Notes under the pieces: generated by a model | The model's input: only the letters and a program-made list of their open reading frames with translations | The model's database searches: none | Told to the model about the DNA's origin: nothing | Source of the DNA: Lentimicrobium sp. L6 | GTDB lineage: Bacteria; Bacteroidota; Bacteroidia; Bacteroidales; UBA12170 | Assembly: GCF_013166655.1 (NCBI RefSeq) | Contig: NZ_JABKCA010000001.1 | Location: 1-64,000 of the forward strand | Reading direction: 5' to 3' | DNA: 64,000 bases | Position numbers and translations under genes: made by a program | Shown here: positions 15,704 to 24,805 of the stretch, piece after piece | How the letters are laid out: each line of letters starts with the position of its first letter | Numbering within the stretch: position 1 is the first letter of the stretch

Positions 15704-17017
15704 TTAGAGTTTCAAATTCATATCGAAGTTTTCAAGATAATCTCTTAAACTTCTCAAGTACATTCCACCTAAAGCACCATCTACAATACGGTGATCGTAG
15801 GCCAAAGAAAGAATCATGATGCTTCTAATGGCAATTACATCTCCCTGAGGAGTTTCTATAACTACTGGTCGTTTAACAATAGCACCGATTCCTAAAATAG
15901 CAGCTTGTGGCTGATTGATAATAGGGGTTCCGGTAAGGCTATCGAAGCTACCAAAGTTGGTAATAGTGAATGTTCCGCCACTGATATCATCAGGGTTTAA
16001 CTTGTTGGTACGAGCTCTTCCGGCTAAATCATTAACCGATTTTGCTAATCCTACTAAATTCTTCTGGTCTGCATTTTTAATGACAGGAACAATTAGGTTT
16101 CCATCAGGAAGTGCAGCAGCCATTCCTATATTTATGTTTTTTCTGTAAATTATATTTCTACCATCAACGGAAGTATTGATTCCTGGATAGTCACGCAATG
16201 CTTTTGCAGCTGCCTCAATAAAGATGGGAGTGAAGGTTATTTTTTCGCCTTCTTTCTTCATGAATGCATCTTTATTCTTATTTCTCCAATTGACGATATT
16301 AGTCACATCGGCTTCAATAAATGAAGTCACATGGGGAGAAACTTGCTTGCTCATCACCATATGGTCAGCAATTAATCCACGCATTCTGTCCATTTGCTCA
16401 ATTCTATCACCAGAACCAACACTAACAGCCGGTGCAGAAATAGTTTTAACAGCAGCTGGAGCTGGACTAGCAGGTGTAGCTACAGTTTTAGCTTCAGCTT
16501 TTGGGGCATTATTCCTGGTTTCTAGATAATTGAGGAGGTCTTGTTTGGTCACTCTGCCTTCTTTGCCGCTTCCTGCAATATTGTCTAATTCAGTTAAGCT
16601 TACTTCTTCAGTTTTTGCAATGCTTCTCACCAATGGAGAATAAAACTTATCAGAAGAAGAAAAGTCACCCGTCTCTACATGTGCAACGGCTTCAATCTCC
16701 GCTTCAATGCTAGCTGCTGCAGCGGCAGGAGTTGCTGTATTAGCTTCTGGACTTTCGTCATCATCTTCTTCATCGCCATCCATAGCTATAATAGCTATTA
16801 CTTCGCCAACAGCAATAACATCTCCTTCCTCGTAAAGGGTTTTAATGATTTTACCTTCTACTGGAGAAGGAATTTCAGAATCAACTTTGTCGGTAGCAAT
16901 CTCAAGAATGGCATCGTCTTCGTCTACAGAATCTCCTTCAACTTTGAGCCATTTTGTAATTGTTGCTTCTATGATACTTTCGCCCAGTTTGGGCATGATT
17001 ATTTCAAATTTTGCCAT
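15704..17017 (-). CDS. Dihydrolipoamide acyltransferase (E2) of a 2-oxo acid dehydrogenase
   Basis: The 437-residue protein has an N-terminal lipoyl domain with the lipoylated Lys44 in 'EIATDKVDSEIPSP', an acidic/Ala-rich linker, a peripheral E1/E3-binding domain near residues 125-165 ('SPLVRSIAKTEEVSLTELDN', 'GSGKEGRVTKQDLLNYL'), a second Ala/Pro linker, and the CoA acyltransferase domain with 'YDHRIVDGALGG' (catalytic His). It transfers acyl groups from E1 to CoA. Whether the substrate is pyruvate, 2-oxoglutarate or branched-chain oxo acids cannot be told, and no E1 or E3 gene is nearby. It is a single-gene unit with its own promoter box and terminator. Confidence 0.93.
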   Translation of the reverse strand: MAKFEIIMPKLGESIIEATITKWLKVEGDSVDEDDAILEIATDKVDSEIPSPVEGKIIKTLYEEGDVIAVGEVIAIIAMDGDEEDDDESPEANTATPAAAAASIEAEIEAVAHVETGDFSSSDKFYSPLVRSIAKTEEVSLTELDNIAGSGKEGRVTKQDLLNYLETRNNAPKAEAKTVATPASPAPAAVKTISAPAVSVGSGDRIEQMDRMRGLIADHMVMSKQVSPHVTSFIEADVTNIVNWRNKNKDAFMKKEGEKITFTPIFIEAAAKALRDYPGINTSVDGRNIIYRKNINIGMAAALPDGNLIVPVIKNADQKNLVGLAKSVNDLAGRARTNKLNPDDISGGTFTITNFGSFDSLTGTPIINQPQAAILGIGAIVKRPVVIETPQGDVIAIRSIMILSLAYDHRIVDGALGGMYLRSLRDYLENFDMNLKL

Positions 17018-17077
17018 TTTATTTCTTTATTATTTTGTGTGGATCGATTACCAGATGGTAATAATCCAAATGCGTTG

Positions 17078-17085
17078 CAAATATA
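17078..17085 (-). promoter_or_regulatory. -7 promoter box of the E2 gene
   Basis: Read on the minus strand this is TATATTTG, followed by a leader of about 55 bases to the E2 ATG. A good -33 TTG at 19 bases is not seen (TTC is there). Confidence 0.5.
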
Positions 17086-17210
17086 CAAAAAAAGAATTTA
17101 TGTAGAATTATTCTAAATTGAAATTATGGGCTTGTTATGATATTATAGAAAAACTTAACAGTTTTTAAGAAGACAACGGAGTAATCTATGATTGATTAAA
17201 GTCCAGTGTC

Positions 17211-17801
17211 TTAAAAATACCATTTAAAACCTAGGTCGAAGTTGAAAATATGGTGGAGTTTTACCGTTTTATTATCGAAATAAGTATAAAGTCCAAAATC
17301 ATCACAGCTCAGATCCCAATATATTTCAACAACTCTTCTTTTGCCACTTGTGATGGTGAAAAAGTAATTTTGGCCGATGCTGGGGCCAATCCTATTATTC
17401 GCAGGCCACCAATAATATCCCTCAGGGTAAATTCCCTTTTTGTTTTTATTATACTGTTCTCCTATGGCATGTGAGCTGATAAAACCGATATTTATTGGAA
17501 CGATACTCAAGTTCTCATTTACTCTGAAATGCCAGGGTTTATAATTAGATTTTAAATTAAGGGTAAAAACTCGAACCCCACCAATTCCAGTGGGAAGGTA
17601 ACCAGCTAAGAAATCTATGGCTATTTTATCGTTAACAAAATCAAAACCCATTCCTCCAGCTATCCATCCAATTCCACCGGCATATTGAAGAGAGGCATGG
17701 TCAATATGATACCATTTTGTGGAAGTATCAGAATAAATAATTTGAGCTTTTGTAACAAGGAAAAGACCTAATAAGGCTATGAAGAAAATATATTTTTTCA
17801 T
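17211..17801 (-). CDS. Exported beta-rich protein, probably outer membrane
   Basis: The 196-residue protein has a signal peptide (MKKYIFFIALLGLFLVTKAQ). The mature part is aromatic- and Gly-rich with alternating strands ('GGIGWIAGGMGFDFVNDKIA', 'YFFTITSGKRRVVEIYWD') and ends in 'FNFDLGFKWYF', a barrel-like terminus. It starts one base after the metallophosphoesterase stop, so the two are co-transcribed and may act together in the envelope. Function unknown. Confidence 0.7.
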   Translation of the reverse strand: MKKYIFFIALLGLFLVTKAQIIYSDTSTKWYHIDHASLQYAGGIGWIAGGMGFDFVNDKIAIDFLAGYLPTGIGGVRVFTLNLKSNYKPWHFRVNENLSIVPINIGFISSHAIGEQYNKNKKGIYPEGYYWWPANNRIGPSIGQNYFFTITSGKRRVVEIYWDLSCDDFGLYTYFDNKTVKLHHIFNFDLGFKWYF

Positions 17802-17802
17802 A

Positions 17803-18609
17803 CTAGAACTCCACCTTTTCCATGGAGTAATCAGCTCTATTATTCGCTGTTTTCCATATTTTAATTTTCAAATACAATCTTTTCTGTGGGCTACTGGTAT
17901 TGATATATTGAATATCACCATAATAGGGAAAAGAATTTGCGAAATCATGATTATGACCATTTAATTGCATCATGGTTTTTCCTGGGTAATGGATGGCATC
18001 TACAAAGGCATCAGAAAGGCCTTCATTAAAATCTACATTGTCTGGAGGTACATGATTTATAATGATAGCTCCATTATAATTGGCGGTATCTTTAAGTTGT
18101 TCCTCAAGCCAGGTGATATTTGGTACATTTGAGGCCCAGATAAATTCACGACCGTTGGTGTTTATAAATACAAAATTAAAGCCCTGAAGCATAAATGAAT
18201 AGTCAAAGGAACCGAACATGTCTAAGTATATTTGACCTCCATTATAATTGAAATCGTGATTACCAACAGAGCACAGATAGGGGAAAGGAAGACGGTCGAA
18301 TATTGTTTTCATGGCTTCGTATTCTTGCAATACTCCAAAATCGGTCATGTCGCCAGTGAATACCATGAAGTCGATTTCCTGGTCTTGCTTGGCGTGTTCA
18401 ACCATATCTAGAGTCTCGTCGTAAAATCTTTGTACATCTCCTGTTAGCAAAAAACATATGGTGTCTTTGGGTGGAAGATCTAAAACTTGAATGAGGTTCT
18501 TATGATTGCTGTATTTCTCCTCATACGGAACTTTAGTCTCATATGGACTATATTTCACACAAGACCCCAAAGCTAAGGTAATAAGGACATAAAAAAAGAT
18601 ATTTCGCAT
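17803..18609 (-). CDS. Metallophosphoesterase lipoprotein (calcineurin-like)
   Basis: A lipoprotein signal ends at 'LITLALGSC'. The calcineurin-like phosphoesterase motifs appear in order: 'LLTGDVQ' (Gln where many members have His), 'VFTGDMTD', 'SVGNHDF', 'IINHVP' and 'LNGHNHD'. These coordinate two metal ions for phosphoester hydrolysis. With the lipid anchor, it should work in the periplasm or at the surface. The substrate is unknown. Length (268) is normal for a single-domain enzyme. It is downstream of lnt by 32 bases and one base upstream of a beta-barrel gene. Confidence 0.88.
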   Translation of the reverse strand: MRNIFFYVLITLALGSCVKYSPYETKVPYEEKYSNHKNLIQVLDLPPKDTICFLLTGDVQRFYDETLDMVEHAKQDQEIDFMVFTGDMTDFGVLQEYEAMKTIFDRLPFPYLCSVGNHDFNYNGGQIYLDMFGSFDYSFMLQGFNFVFINTNGREFIWASNVPNITWLEEQLKDTANYNGAIIINHVPPDNVDFNEGLSDAFVDAIHYPGKTMMQLNGHNHDFANSFPYYGDIQYINTSSPQKRLYLKIKIWKTANNRADYSMEKVEF

Positions 18610-18628
18610 TCATTCGTATTTAGATTGG

Positions 18629-18636
18629 CAAAAATA
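18629..18636 (-). promoter_or_regulatory. Possible -7 box for the metallophosphoesterase
   Basis: TATTTTTG on the minus strand in the 32-base gap after lnt, 19 bases before the start codon; no -33 TTG at the right distance. Confidence 0.35.
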
Positions 18637-18641
18637 TAGAA

Positions 18642-20186
18642 TTATAATGATGACTTATCATTTTGGAAAGATTTATGATATTTTTTCATGCTCATAAGGA
18701 AAATAAGGAAAGCTATACTAATGATGAAGTATCGGATTTTAGATTCATTTTGACTAAAGAAAGTAATATTAGATATTAATTGGCATTTCTGACTTAGGAT
18801 ATCTGTAGTTTTATATTTGGTAGATTGTAAAATATTACCTTTCTCGTCAATAAACCCGCTAATTCCAGTATTGGCTGAGCGGGCAATAAACCTTCGGTTT
18901 TCAATGGCTCTCAATCGGGAATAGGCAAAATGTTGTCTATGCCCTGGTGTGTCTTGCCACCAATCGTCGTTGGTGATGACTAGAAGAATCTGAGCTCCCT
19001 TTCTGGCCATTTCACTAGTGATGTCGGGAAATGCAGATTCAAAACAAATCAAAGTTCCGATTTTCCCTGCAGAGGCTAAATCGAAAACTCGTGCTTCTTG
19101 ATCTCTACCAAAACTCGCAGAATTGCCACCATCTTTTTCTATTTGCTTCTGAAATACTTGATAAAACCAATCGAAGGGCATACTTTCTCCAAAGGGTAGA
19201 AGCTTTTGTTTGTGGCGGGTACTTATGATTTCACCCTCCTCTAAATATAAGGCAGAGTTATAGTTGAGGCTATCTTTTGAATAAAATCCACCAATGAGCT
19301 GTTTGTGATGGGTTTTTGTCCATTTCAATAATTTTGATATGCTTTTAGGGTAGTTTTTTTTGCTGACGTCAAAATTTTCTGGAATGGCGGTTTCGGGAAG
19401 AACGATAAGAGGTGCCGTCTTTTTGCTATTAAGCTGATGAATGATTCTTTCACTTTGTGCTAGAGGAGTCATGCCATTAAACTTCTCAATATAGGTGTCA
19501 ATATTGGGTTGTATGACACTAATTTCAATTGATTGGGTAGGTGGAGTTTCTTGGTTTAACAAGTGGTAGGAGAGAAGTAATGGAAGAGAAATCACAAGTG
19601 ATGTTGAAACGAAAAATATGGAAGTCTTTATATATTTCTGATTCAATAATGATTTAATAAATCTAAATATCAATCCATTAATGATGAGAATCCAAAAGGC
19701 GCCTCCATAAATTCCTGTATACTCATACCACTGAATCCAATTCGGGTTATTGGCAAAAACATTTCCAAGGTCCATCCATGGCCATGATAAAGACCAGAAT
19801 AAATGCATAATTTCAAAACTCAGCCAATAAAAGCTCAAAATAATCTCGATGGGAACTTTTTTCAGTTTTTGCTTGGTGAAATGCCCAAAGGAAATGACAG
19901 AAGCCATTAAGAAAGCATTGATGATCCAAGCGCTGATACTTCCAATTACGGTAGAATGAATCATCCAATAAACAGATAGGAGGTGCCATACAATAAAACT
20001 TAAAAAACTCAGTAAAAACAGATTCTTCCAATTTCCATTTTGGGTTTTATCAATTAGATAATAAAGCGGGACAAAAGCAAAAACAACCAGCCAAGAATGT
20101 TCGGTAATTTCTGGCCACGATATTCCAAGTAATAGACCAGAAATTAAAGCCAATGCTATTTGAACAGTTTTATTCATCCAATTCAA
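18642..20186 (-). CDS. lnt: Apolipoprotein N-acyltransferase
   Basis: Lnt adds the third acyl chain to the N-terminal Cys of lipoproteins in the inner membrane. The 514-residue protein has about six N-terminal spans (residues 8-215) and a nitrilase-type domain with the Glu-Lys-Cys triad in 'LIVLPETAIPE', 'KQKLLPFGE' and 'GTLICFESAFPD'. One further C-terminal span ('YFIISIAFLIFLM') follows, as usual. It overlaps the dus-like gene by 17 bases, so the two are translationally coupled. Many lipoproteins in this window would be its clients. Confidence 0.93.
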   Translation of the reverse strand: MNWMNKTVQIALALISGLLLGISWPEITEHSWLVVFAFVPLYYLIDKTQNGNWKNLFLLSFLSFIVWHLLSVYWMIHSTVIGSISAWIINAFLMASVISFGHFTKQKLKKVPIEIILSFYWLSFEIMHLFWSLSWPWMDLGNVFANNPNWIQWYEYTGIYGGAFWILIINGLIFRFIKSLLNQKYIKTSIFFVSTSLVISLPLLLSYHLLNQETPPTQSIEISVIQPNIDTYIEKFNGMTPLAQSERIIHQLNSKKTAPLIVLPETAIPENFDVSKKNYPKSISKLLKWTKTHHKQLIGGFYSKDSLNYNSALYLEEGEIISTRHKQKLLPFGESMPFDWFYQVFQKQIEKDGGNSASFGRDQEARVFDLASAGKIGTLICFESAFPDITSEMARKGAQILLVITNDDWWQDTPGHRQHFAYSRLRAIENRRFIARSANTGISGFIDEKGNILQSTKYKTTDILSQKCQLISNITFFSQNESKIRYFIISIAFLIFLMSMKKYHKSFQNDKSSL

Positions 20187-21111
20187 ATTGATGGAAAATA
20201 AGATCTGTTGCTTTGGTATAGGAAGCCCATGATTTGGATTTCTTAATCAACTTATATACTTTATGGCTATCTACAAAGCTATGAGCTAGGTATTCCCAAA
20301 CACCCTTCATTTTAGGTACCAACTGATGTCCTTGGTATTTGTTTAAATAATGATTGATGAGTTTTTGATGGAAAGAAGATAAGCTTTCTTTAAGGTTTGT
20401 AACTTCACTTCCTTTTGCCAAAAGAGCCAACTGAGGTTTCATAATCAAGCCTCTGCCCAGCATGAACTTTTCTATCTTTCCTTCAAATAATTCTTGAACA
20501 CTCAAGATTTCTTTTTTAGAATTAAGATCACCATTATAAACCAATGGATGCTTGGATTGTTCTATTAATGGAAGAACTAGCTTAGGCTTTGCATAGCCTT
20601 TATACATTTGTTTGGCTGTTCGAGCATGAATGATGATTTCTTTCAAATCAAAGGTATTAAACAGATCAATTAAAGGGAATATTTCCTCATTCGATTCCAA
20701 ACCCATACGACATTTGATAGAAATTTCAATGGGCATTTGGGGCATAATATTTTCTAAAATCACCTTCACCAAAGCGGGTTGGTTTAATAATCCAGCACCC
20801 ATATTCCTTTTGCTCACCATTGGGTAGGGGCAACCTAAATTCCAATTGACGGTTTTATGTCCAAGCTCTTTTAACCTTTCGGATTCTTTTAGAATTAGTT
20901 CCGAATGACTACTTAAAATCTGAGGCACATAGTTCAAATACTTATTTAAAGGAGATAAGGCATCTTTTAATTGTGAATTTTTGGCATCCTTATGACTTTC
21001 GAGTCGAATATAGGGACCAAAATACTCATCTATTCCACCAAAAACTTCATGGTGAACTGAGCGAAAAACATCATCTGTGATACCTTGTAATGGACTGCTG
21101 CTTATTATCAT
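20170..21111 (-). CDS. tRNA-dihydrouridine synthase family protein
   Basis: The 313-residue TIM-barrel flavoprotein reduces uridine to dihydrouridine in tRNA. It begins with 'SSSPLQGITDDVFR' and has the signature 'NWNLGCPYPMVSKRNMGAGL' with the catalytic Cys. Then come 'IKCRMGL', the FMN-contacting 'IIHARTAKQMYKGYA', 'LVYNGDLN' and 'FMLGRGLIMKP'. It is a shorter, divergent Bacteroidota-type Dus, so DusA/B/C cannot be assigned. It is the first gene of the pair with lnt. Confidence 0.9.
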   Translation of the reverse strand: MIISSSPLQGITDDVFRSVHHEVFGGIDEYFGPYIRLESHKDAKNSQLKDALSPLNKYLNYVPQILSSHSELILKESERLKELGHKTVNWNLGCPYPMVSKRNMGAGLLNQPALVKVILENIMPQMPIEISIKCRMGLESNEEIFPLIDLFNTFDLKEIIIHARTAKQMYKGYAKPKLVLPLIEQSKHPLVYNGDLNSKKEILSVQELFEGKIEKFMLGRGLIMKPQLALLAKGSEVTNLKESLSSFHQKLINHYLNKYQGHQLVPKMKGVWEYLAHSFVDSHKVYKLIKKSKSWASYTKATDLIFHQFELDE

Positions 21112-21172
21112 TAAAATGGTTTTTATTGATTGCGAAATTAGATTAAAAAATGCTTACCATCACTTCATAATA

Positions 21173-22303
21173 TTACTTTTTATAGATTCTTCCTTTCCAT
21201 GTGAATCCTTTAAATTGACCAAATATGGCCGAATAACTAATAAAGAATGGATAGAATAGATTTAGAGGGATAAAGACCCACAATAAGTGTTTTTGAGAGG
21301 AGTCTGATGTTGCTTTTTTGAGGAATATGAAATCCACAAATCCCTTCAGAATAAATAGATAGACAAAAGTGCTGGGGAGTTGTATTTTAAATATGGAGCC
21401 TATGGCGAGTATGACAAGGCTGAGGTTGGCAAGAAAAACGAGTGTTGAGGTAAATATTAGAAATGAGTCTTTATAACCTGCCGATTTGGAAACCCATCTC
21501 ATTCTTTGATTTAGCCATCCTGAAACATTTTCTTCGGCAGTGGTTGTTATCCAATAGTTTTGGTCTTTAATAAAAGTGATAGCACTAGGTCCAAATCTTC
21601 TTTTCACCTCTTGAAGAAGGAATATATCGTCACCACTCTCATATTTATGATTCATAAGGTCCTCTTTCTCTTGAAGCAAAATTTCTTTCCGGAATGCCAT
21701 ATTGGCACCATTGCACATGATAGGTCTTTGTAGACCAATAGCAGCGCCGCCACTGGCGATCAAACTCAATAATTCCAAAGCCTGCATCTTCTGAAAAATG
21801 GATGGACTGTGATTTATTCTAATTCCGCCACTGATTAGTTTTATTGCTGGGTTTTCAAAAGCTTTAGTGCATTCTTGAAGCCATAATCTTGAAAATTCAC
21901 AATCTCCATCAGTACATTGAATAATATCATATTTTGCTAGTGAAAAAGCTTTTCTGAGAGCCATCTTTTTCCCTGTTTCATGACTAGAAAGGGTGTTTAA
22001 GGTAATATCTATTTCAGTATTGGATTTTTTAAATCTTTCCATCAAATTTAGGCTGGAATCATCGCTGTGATCATTAATAAGAATGACTTCAAAATGATTT
22101 CTTGGATAATCGAGGTCCAAGATGGATTGAAAAAGGGGGGCTAAATTTTCTTCTTCGTTTCTAGTGGCAATAACAATGCTGATTTTCTTTAAACTAGAGG
22201 ATTTAGGATTATTATCCTGAATTTTAGTCCATGCCCAATAAAACCTTAAAATCACAAAGATATAAAGTAGAACAATAAGCCAACTTAAGATTACGATTAT
22301 CAT
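21173..22303 (-). CDS. Family 2 glycosyltransferase, membrane-anchored
   Basis: The 376-residue protein has an N-terminal span (residues 2-22), then a GT-A fold with 'ISIVIATRNEEENLAPLF', the DxD-type 'CTDGDCEF', 'CNGANMAFRKE', 'SGDDIFLLQEVKR' and 'QRMRWVSK' (the QxxRW motif of processive-type GT2). Two or three C-terminal spans follow. It probably makes a polyprenyl-linked or exported glycan. The start overlaps the stop of the flippase-like gene by ATGA, indicating a two-gene operon. Confidence 0.88.
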   Translation of the reverse strand: MIIVILSWLIVLLYIFVILRFYWAWTKIQDNNPKSSSLKKISIVIATRNEEENLAPLFQSILDLDYPRNHFEVILINDHSDDSSLNLMERFKKSNTEIDITLNTLSSHETGKKMALRKAFSLAKYDIIQCTDGDCEFSRLWLQECTKAFENPAIKLISGGIRINHSPSIFQKMQALELLSLIASGGAAIGLQRPIMCNGANMAFRKEILLQEKEDLMNHKYESGDDIFLLQEVKRRFGPSAITFIKDQNYWITTTAEENVSGWLNQRMRWVSKSAGYKDSFLIFTSTLVFLANLSLVILAIGSIFKIQLPSTFVYLFILKGFVDFIFLKKATSDSSQKHLLWVFIPLNLFYPFFISYSAIFGQFKGFTWKGRIYKK

Positions 22304-23337
22304 TCTTCAGGATTTTTATCTGTTTCCTCTATTAGGTCTTTCTTTCTAATAAACTTTAAGTTAAAGATAAAAGCACCTCCAATTACTGCTGCGAATGCAA
22401 TATTGATTAACCAAAGTATAGATGTAGCAGCAATTAAACCGAGTTCAAATTCTGCCTGCGAATATTGACCTATCAATTGGAATACAAAAAGGGTGATTAA
22501 GGCCCTTACACCCAATTCTGCAACTGCAATACTCGGAATGATAGTGATTCCAAAGAAAACTAAAAACACCACCATCATTCCATCGATTATGGATAAATCG
22601 AAGTGAAAAGCCAGTAATAATAAATAGAATTGAACAGAATAGATTAAATACCTAAGGAGACTATAGGACAAAACTTTTACTAATTCATCCATTCTGTATT
22701 CAGCTAAAATATTAAGATGTTTGATAATAGGGTATCTGTAAATTCCAAAAGTTCTATTTAGTCTATTCTCAATGCTAGGGAATTTGAAGAATATAATGAG
22801 GAGGATAATATCTATACTAAGAATTAGAATTATAGAAATGGCTATCCATATGTTATTCCATTGTAAAAAATCGGTGACTATAGTTTCAGAAAAGTAGATA
22901 AGAGCCACACTTCCCATGAGTATGGTTATCAGCAGCTGACTTAAATTCCCAGTAATGGTAGCAACTGTTCCATCAAGTCTATCCCCCTTCTTTAAAATAA
23001 AAATTCGACCTAAGTAATCGCCAATTCGGTTGGGGGTGAAAATACTGATGGCTGTTCCTGCAAATACTGCTTGGATGGAATTACTTAGCTTTACATTTTC
23101 TATCTTTCGCATGAGAAATCTCCACTTGATGCTTTCAATGAGCCAGTTAAGTGGCATCAAACCAAAAGCTAATAGCAGTAAAAGAGAATCTTTCTTAGAT
23201 GCATTGAGTACTCCATTGATACTAAATTGTTCTTGATGTTTACTTAGCTCAAAGAACAAGAAAATATAAACTAAACTAACAAGCAATATCTTAAAAAAGA
23301 GATTAAAGCTTTTTCGTATTTTTGTAGAAATCTTCAC
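22300..23337 (-). CDS. Lysylphosphatidylglycerol-synthase-TM/YbhN-like membrane protein
   Basis: The 345-residue protein has about eight spans and the family segments 'IKWRFLMRKIENVKLS', 'AVFAGTAISIFTPNRIGDYL-G' and 'AVAELGVRALITLFVF'. Proteins of this flippase-like family often accompany glycosyltransferases and move lipid-linked products across the membrane, though the substrate is not known here. Start is GTG at 23335-23337, only 13 bases from the start of divergent ruvC. Confidence 0.82.
   Translation of the reverse strand: MKISTKIRKSFNLFFKILLVSLVYIFLFFELSKHQEQFSINGVLNASKKDSLLLLLAFGLMPLNWLIESIKWRFLMRKIENVKLSNSIQAVFAGTAISIFTPNRIGDYLGRIFILKKGDRLDGTVATITGNLSQLLITILMGSVALIYFSETIVTDFLQWNNIWIAISIILILSIDIILLIIFFKFPSIENRLNRTFGIYRYPIIKHLNILAEYRMDELVKVLSYSLLRYLIYSVQFYLLLLAFHFDLSIIDGMMVVFLVFFGITIIPSIAVAELGVRALITLFVFQLIGQYSQAEFELGLIAATSILWLINIAFAAVIGGAFIFNLKFIRKKDLIEETDKNPEE
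23317..23324 (+). promoter_or_regulatory. Possible -7 box for ruvC inside the neighbouring gene
   Basis: TATTTTTG lies inside the 5' end of the flippase-like gene and would give a leader of about 20 bases for ruvC. No TTG at -33. Confidence 0.4.
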
Positions 23338-23350
23338 TTAAACATAAATT

Positions 23351-23902
23351 TTGAAGCAGGATCGAATTATTTTGGGCATTGACCCGGGTACAAATATAAT
23401 GGGTTATGGTGTAATACACCAGCAAGATAATAAAATAAAGCTGGTTACCATGGGGGTATTGAAATTAGCTGGTTATGATAACCACCCAATGAAGCTTAAG
23501 AAAATATTTGAGCGCACATTGGCTCTAATTGATCAGTATAAGCCAGATGAGATAGCTATAGAGGCACCCTTTATGGGGAAAAACCCCCAGAGTATGCTAA
23601 AGTTAGGAAGGGCACAGGGAGTAGCTATGGCTTCTGGGCTTTATAGAAACCTTCCCATTTTTGAGTATGCACCTCGAAAAATAAAACAGTCCATAACAGG
23701 GAAAGGAACAGCTTCTAAAGAACAAGTTGCCGGAATGTTAAAACATCTATTAAAAATGACAGAAGAGCCAGAGTATTTAGATGCTACAGATGGATTAGCA
23801 GCTGCGGTTTGTCATTATTTCCAAAAATCTTATGGGTTTGAAAAAGAATCGTATACTGGTTGGGGTAGTTTTGTAAAGAAAAACCCAGAAAGGATAAAAT
23901 AA
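23351..23902 (+). CDS. ruvC: Holliday junction resolvase RuvC
   Basis: RuvC cuts Holliday junctions with RuvAB in recombinational repair. The 183-residue protein carries the acidic active site in 'ILGIDPGTNIMGYGVI', 'IAIEAPFMGKNP' and 'YLDATDGLAAAVCHY', plus the substrate-binding 'KIKQSITGKGTASKEQV'. The only sensible start is TTG 23351, since an in-frame TAA stands two codons upstream. Length and motifs are typical. Confidence 0.95.
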   Translation: MKQDRIILGIDPGTNIMGYGVIHQQDNKIKLVTMGVLKLAGYDNHPMKLKKIFERTLALIDQYKPDEIAIEAPFMGKNPQSMLKLGRAQGVAMASGLYRNLPIFEYAPRKIKQSITGKGTASKEQVAGMLKHLLKMTEEPEYLDATDGLAAAVCHYFQKSYGFEKESYTGWGSFVKKNPERIK

Positions 23903-23906
23903 TCTT

Positions 23907-24680
23907 TTACCTAGACCATCTATTTGAACGTCTAGATTTAGATCTATTGAAGCTACCCTGAGTTTCTTTTGCATTGAAAGTATACCTTAAGCCTACAGAG
24001 AAGTTCACATAGAAATCATTATCATCGTTACCATTTTTACCGAATCTAGCATCTAGTTTGTCTGAATTAACAAGAAAAAGAGTTCCATCAATAACAATGG
24101 TGAGGTTCTCATCAAGGTTGAATGCTCCGCCAAGGCAAAGAGGTAAAACCCATTCACTCACTCTTTTACCATGAGTAGTTTCTTTACCTTGCATTTTTAT
24201 AGTGTCTAAAGTAGAGCTATTGCGAAGCACAGAATTAAAATCTATTTGCCCATATCCTATTTTCCCATAAATGTAAAAGGGAGTTTGTTCGTTGGCAGGG
24301 TATAACAGTTGAGTAAAATTAAAGATTCCTTGAATTATATACTGGTTATAATTATTTTCGAATTGTAGTCCGGGTGTAGAACCTATAAGTTTCCCACTAG
24401 AAAATGTGAATTCGGCTCCCCCCCAATCTGTAATCCATTTCCCGGCTGTTAAAGAATAAGCAAATGAACTTTCTTCTCCGATTTTCTTAAATAGATCTTG
24501 ATCGTGAGAACTTACATCTCCATAAAAAAGGTTGAGCCCAATATTGGCTTGGACATACCAGTGTTTCCAAATCATACCACCTTTGTGAGTATCAAAGCTT
24601 CTTTGAGCCATGCTACTTCCACTTATCATAAGTAGAAATGTGATGATTAATAAAGCTTTTTGTGAGATTTTTGATTTCAC
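23907..24680 (-). CDS. Outer membrane beta-barrel protein, unknown
   Basis: The 257-residue protein has a signal peptide ending 'MISGSSMAQ'. The barrel-like mature part has 'YVQANIGLNLFYGDVSSHD', 'YIIQGIFNFTQLLYP' and 'FYVNFSVGLRYTF', then a basic Ser/Arg tail ('SFNRSKSRRSNRWSR'). Such basic tails after the last strand are unusual for barrels. It ends four bases from the convergent end of ruvC. Function unknown. The 125 bases upstream hold no gene. Confidence 0.72.
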   Translation of the reverse strand: MKSKISQKALLIITFLLMISGSSMAQRSFDTHKGGMIWKHWYVQANIGLNLFYGDVSSHDQDLFKKIGEESSFAYSLTAGKWITDWGGAEFTFSSGKLIGSTPGLQFENNYNQYIIQGIFNFTQLLYPANEQTPFYIYGKIGYGQIDFNSVLRNSSTLDTIKMQGKETTHGKRVSEWVLPLCLGGAFNLDENLTIVIDGTLFLVNSDKLDARFGKNGNDDNDFYVNFSVGLRYTFNAKETQGSFNRSKSRRSNRWSR

Positions 24681-24805
24681 TGTTAGGTTTTTTTTAGATG
24701 CGTATTAAAGAAAAAAATAATCCTATAGAACAAATATATGATCTTTTTTCAATACCACAATGTGCTTAAAGGGAAATATTAAATTTTTAACCCTCGCTTA
24801 GTTTG

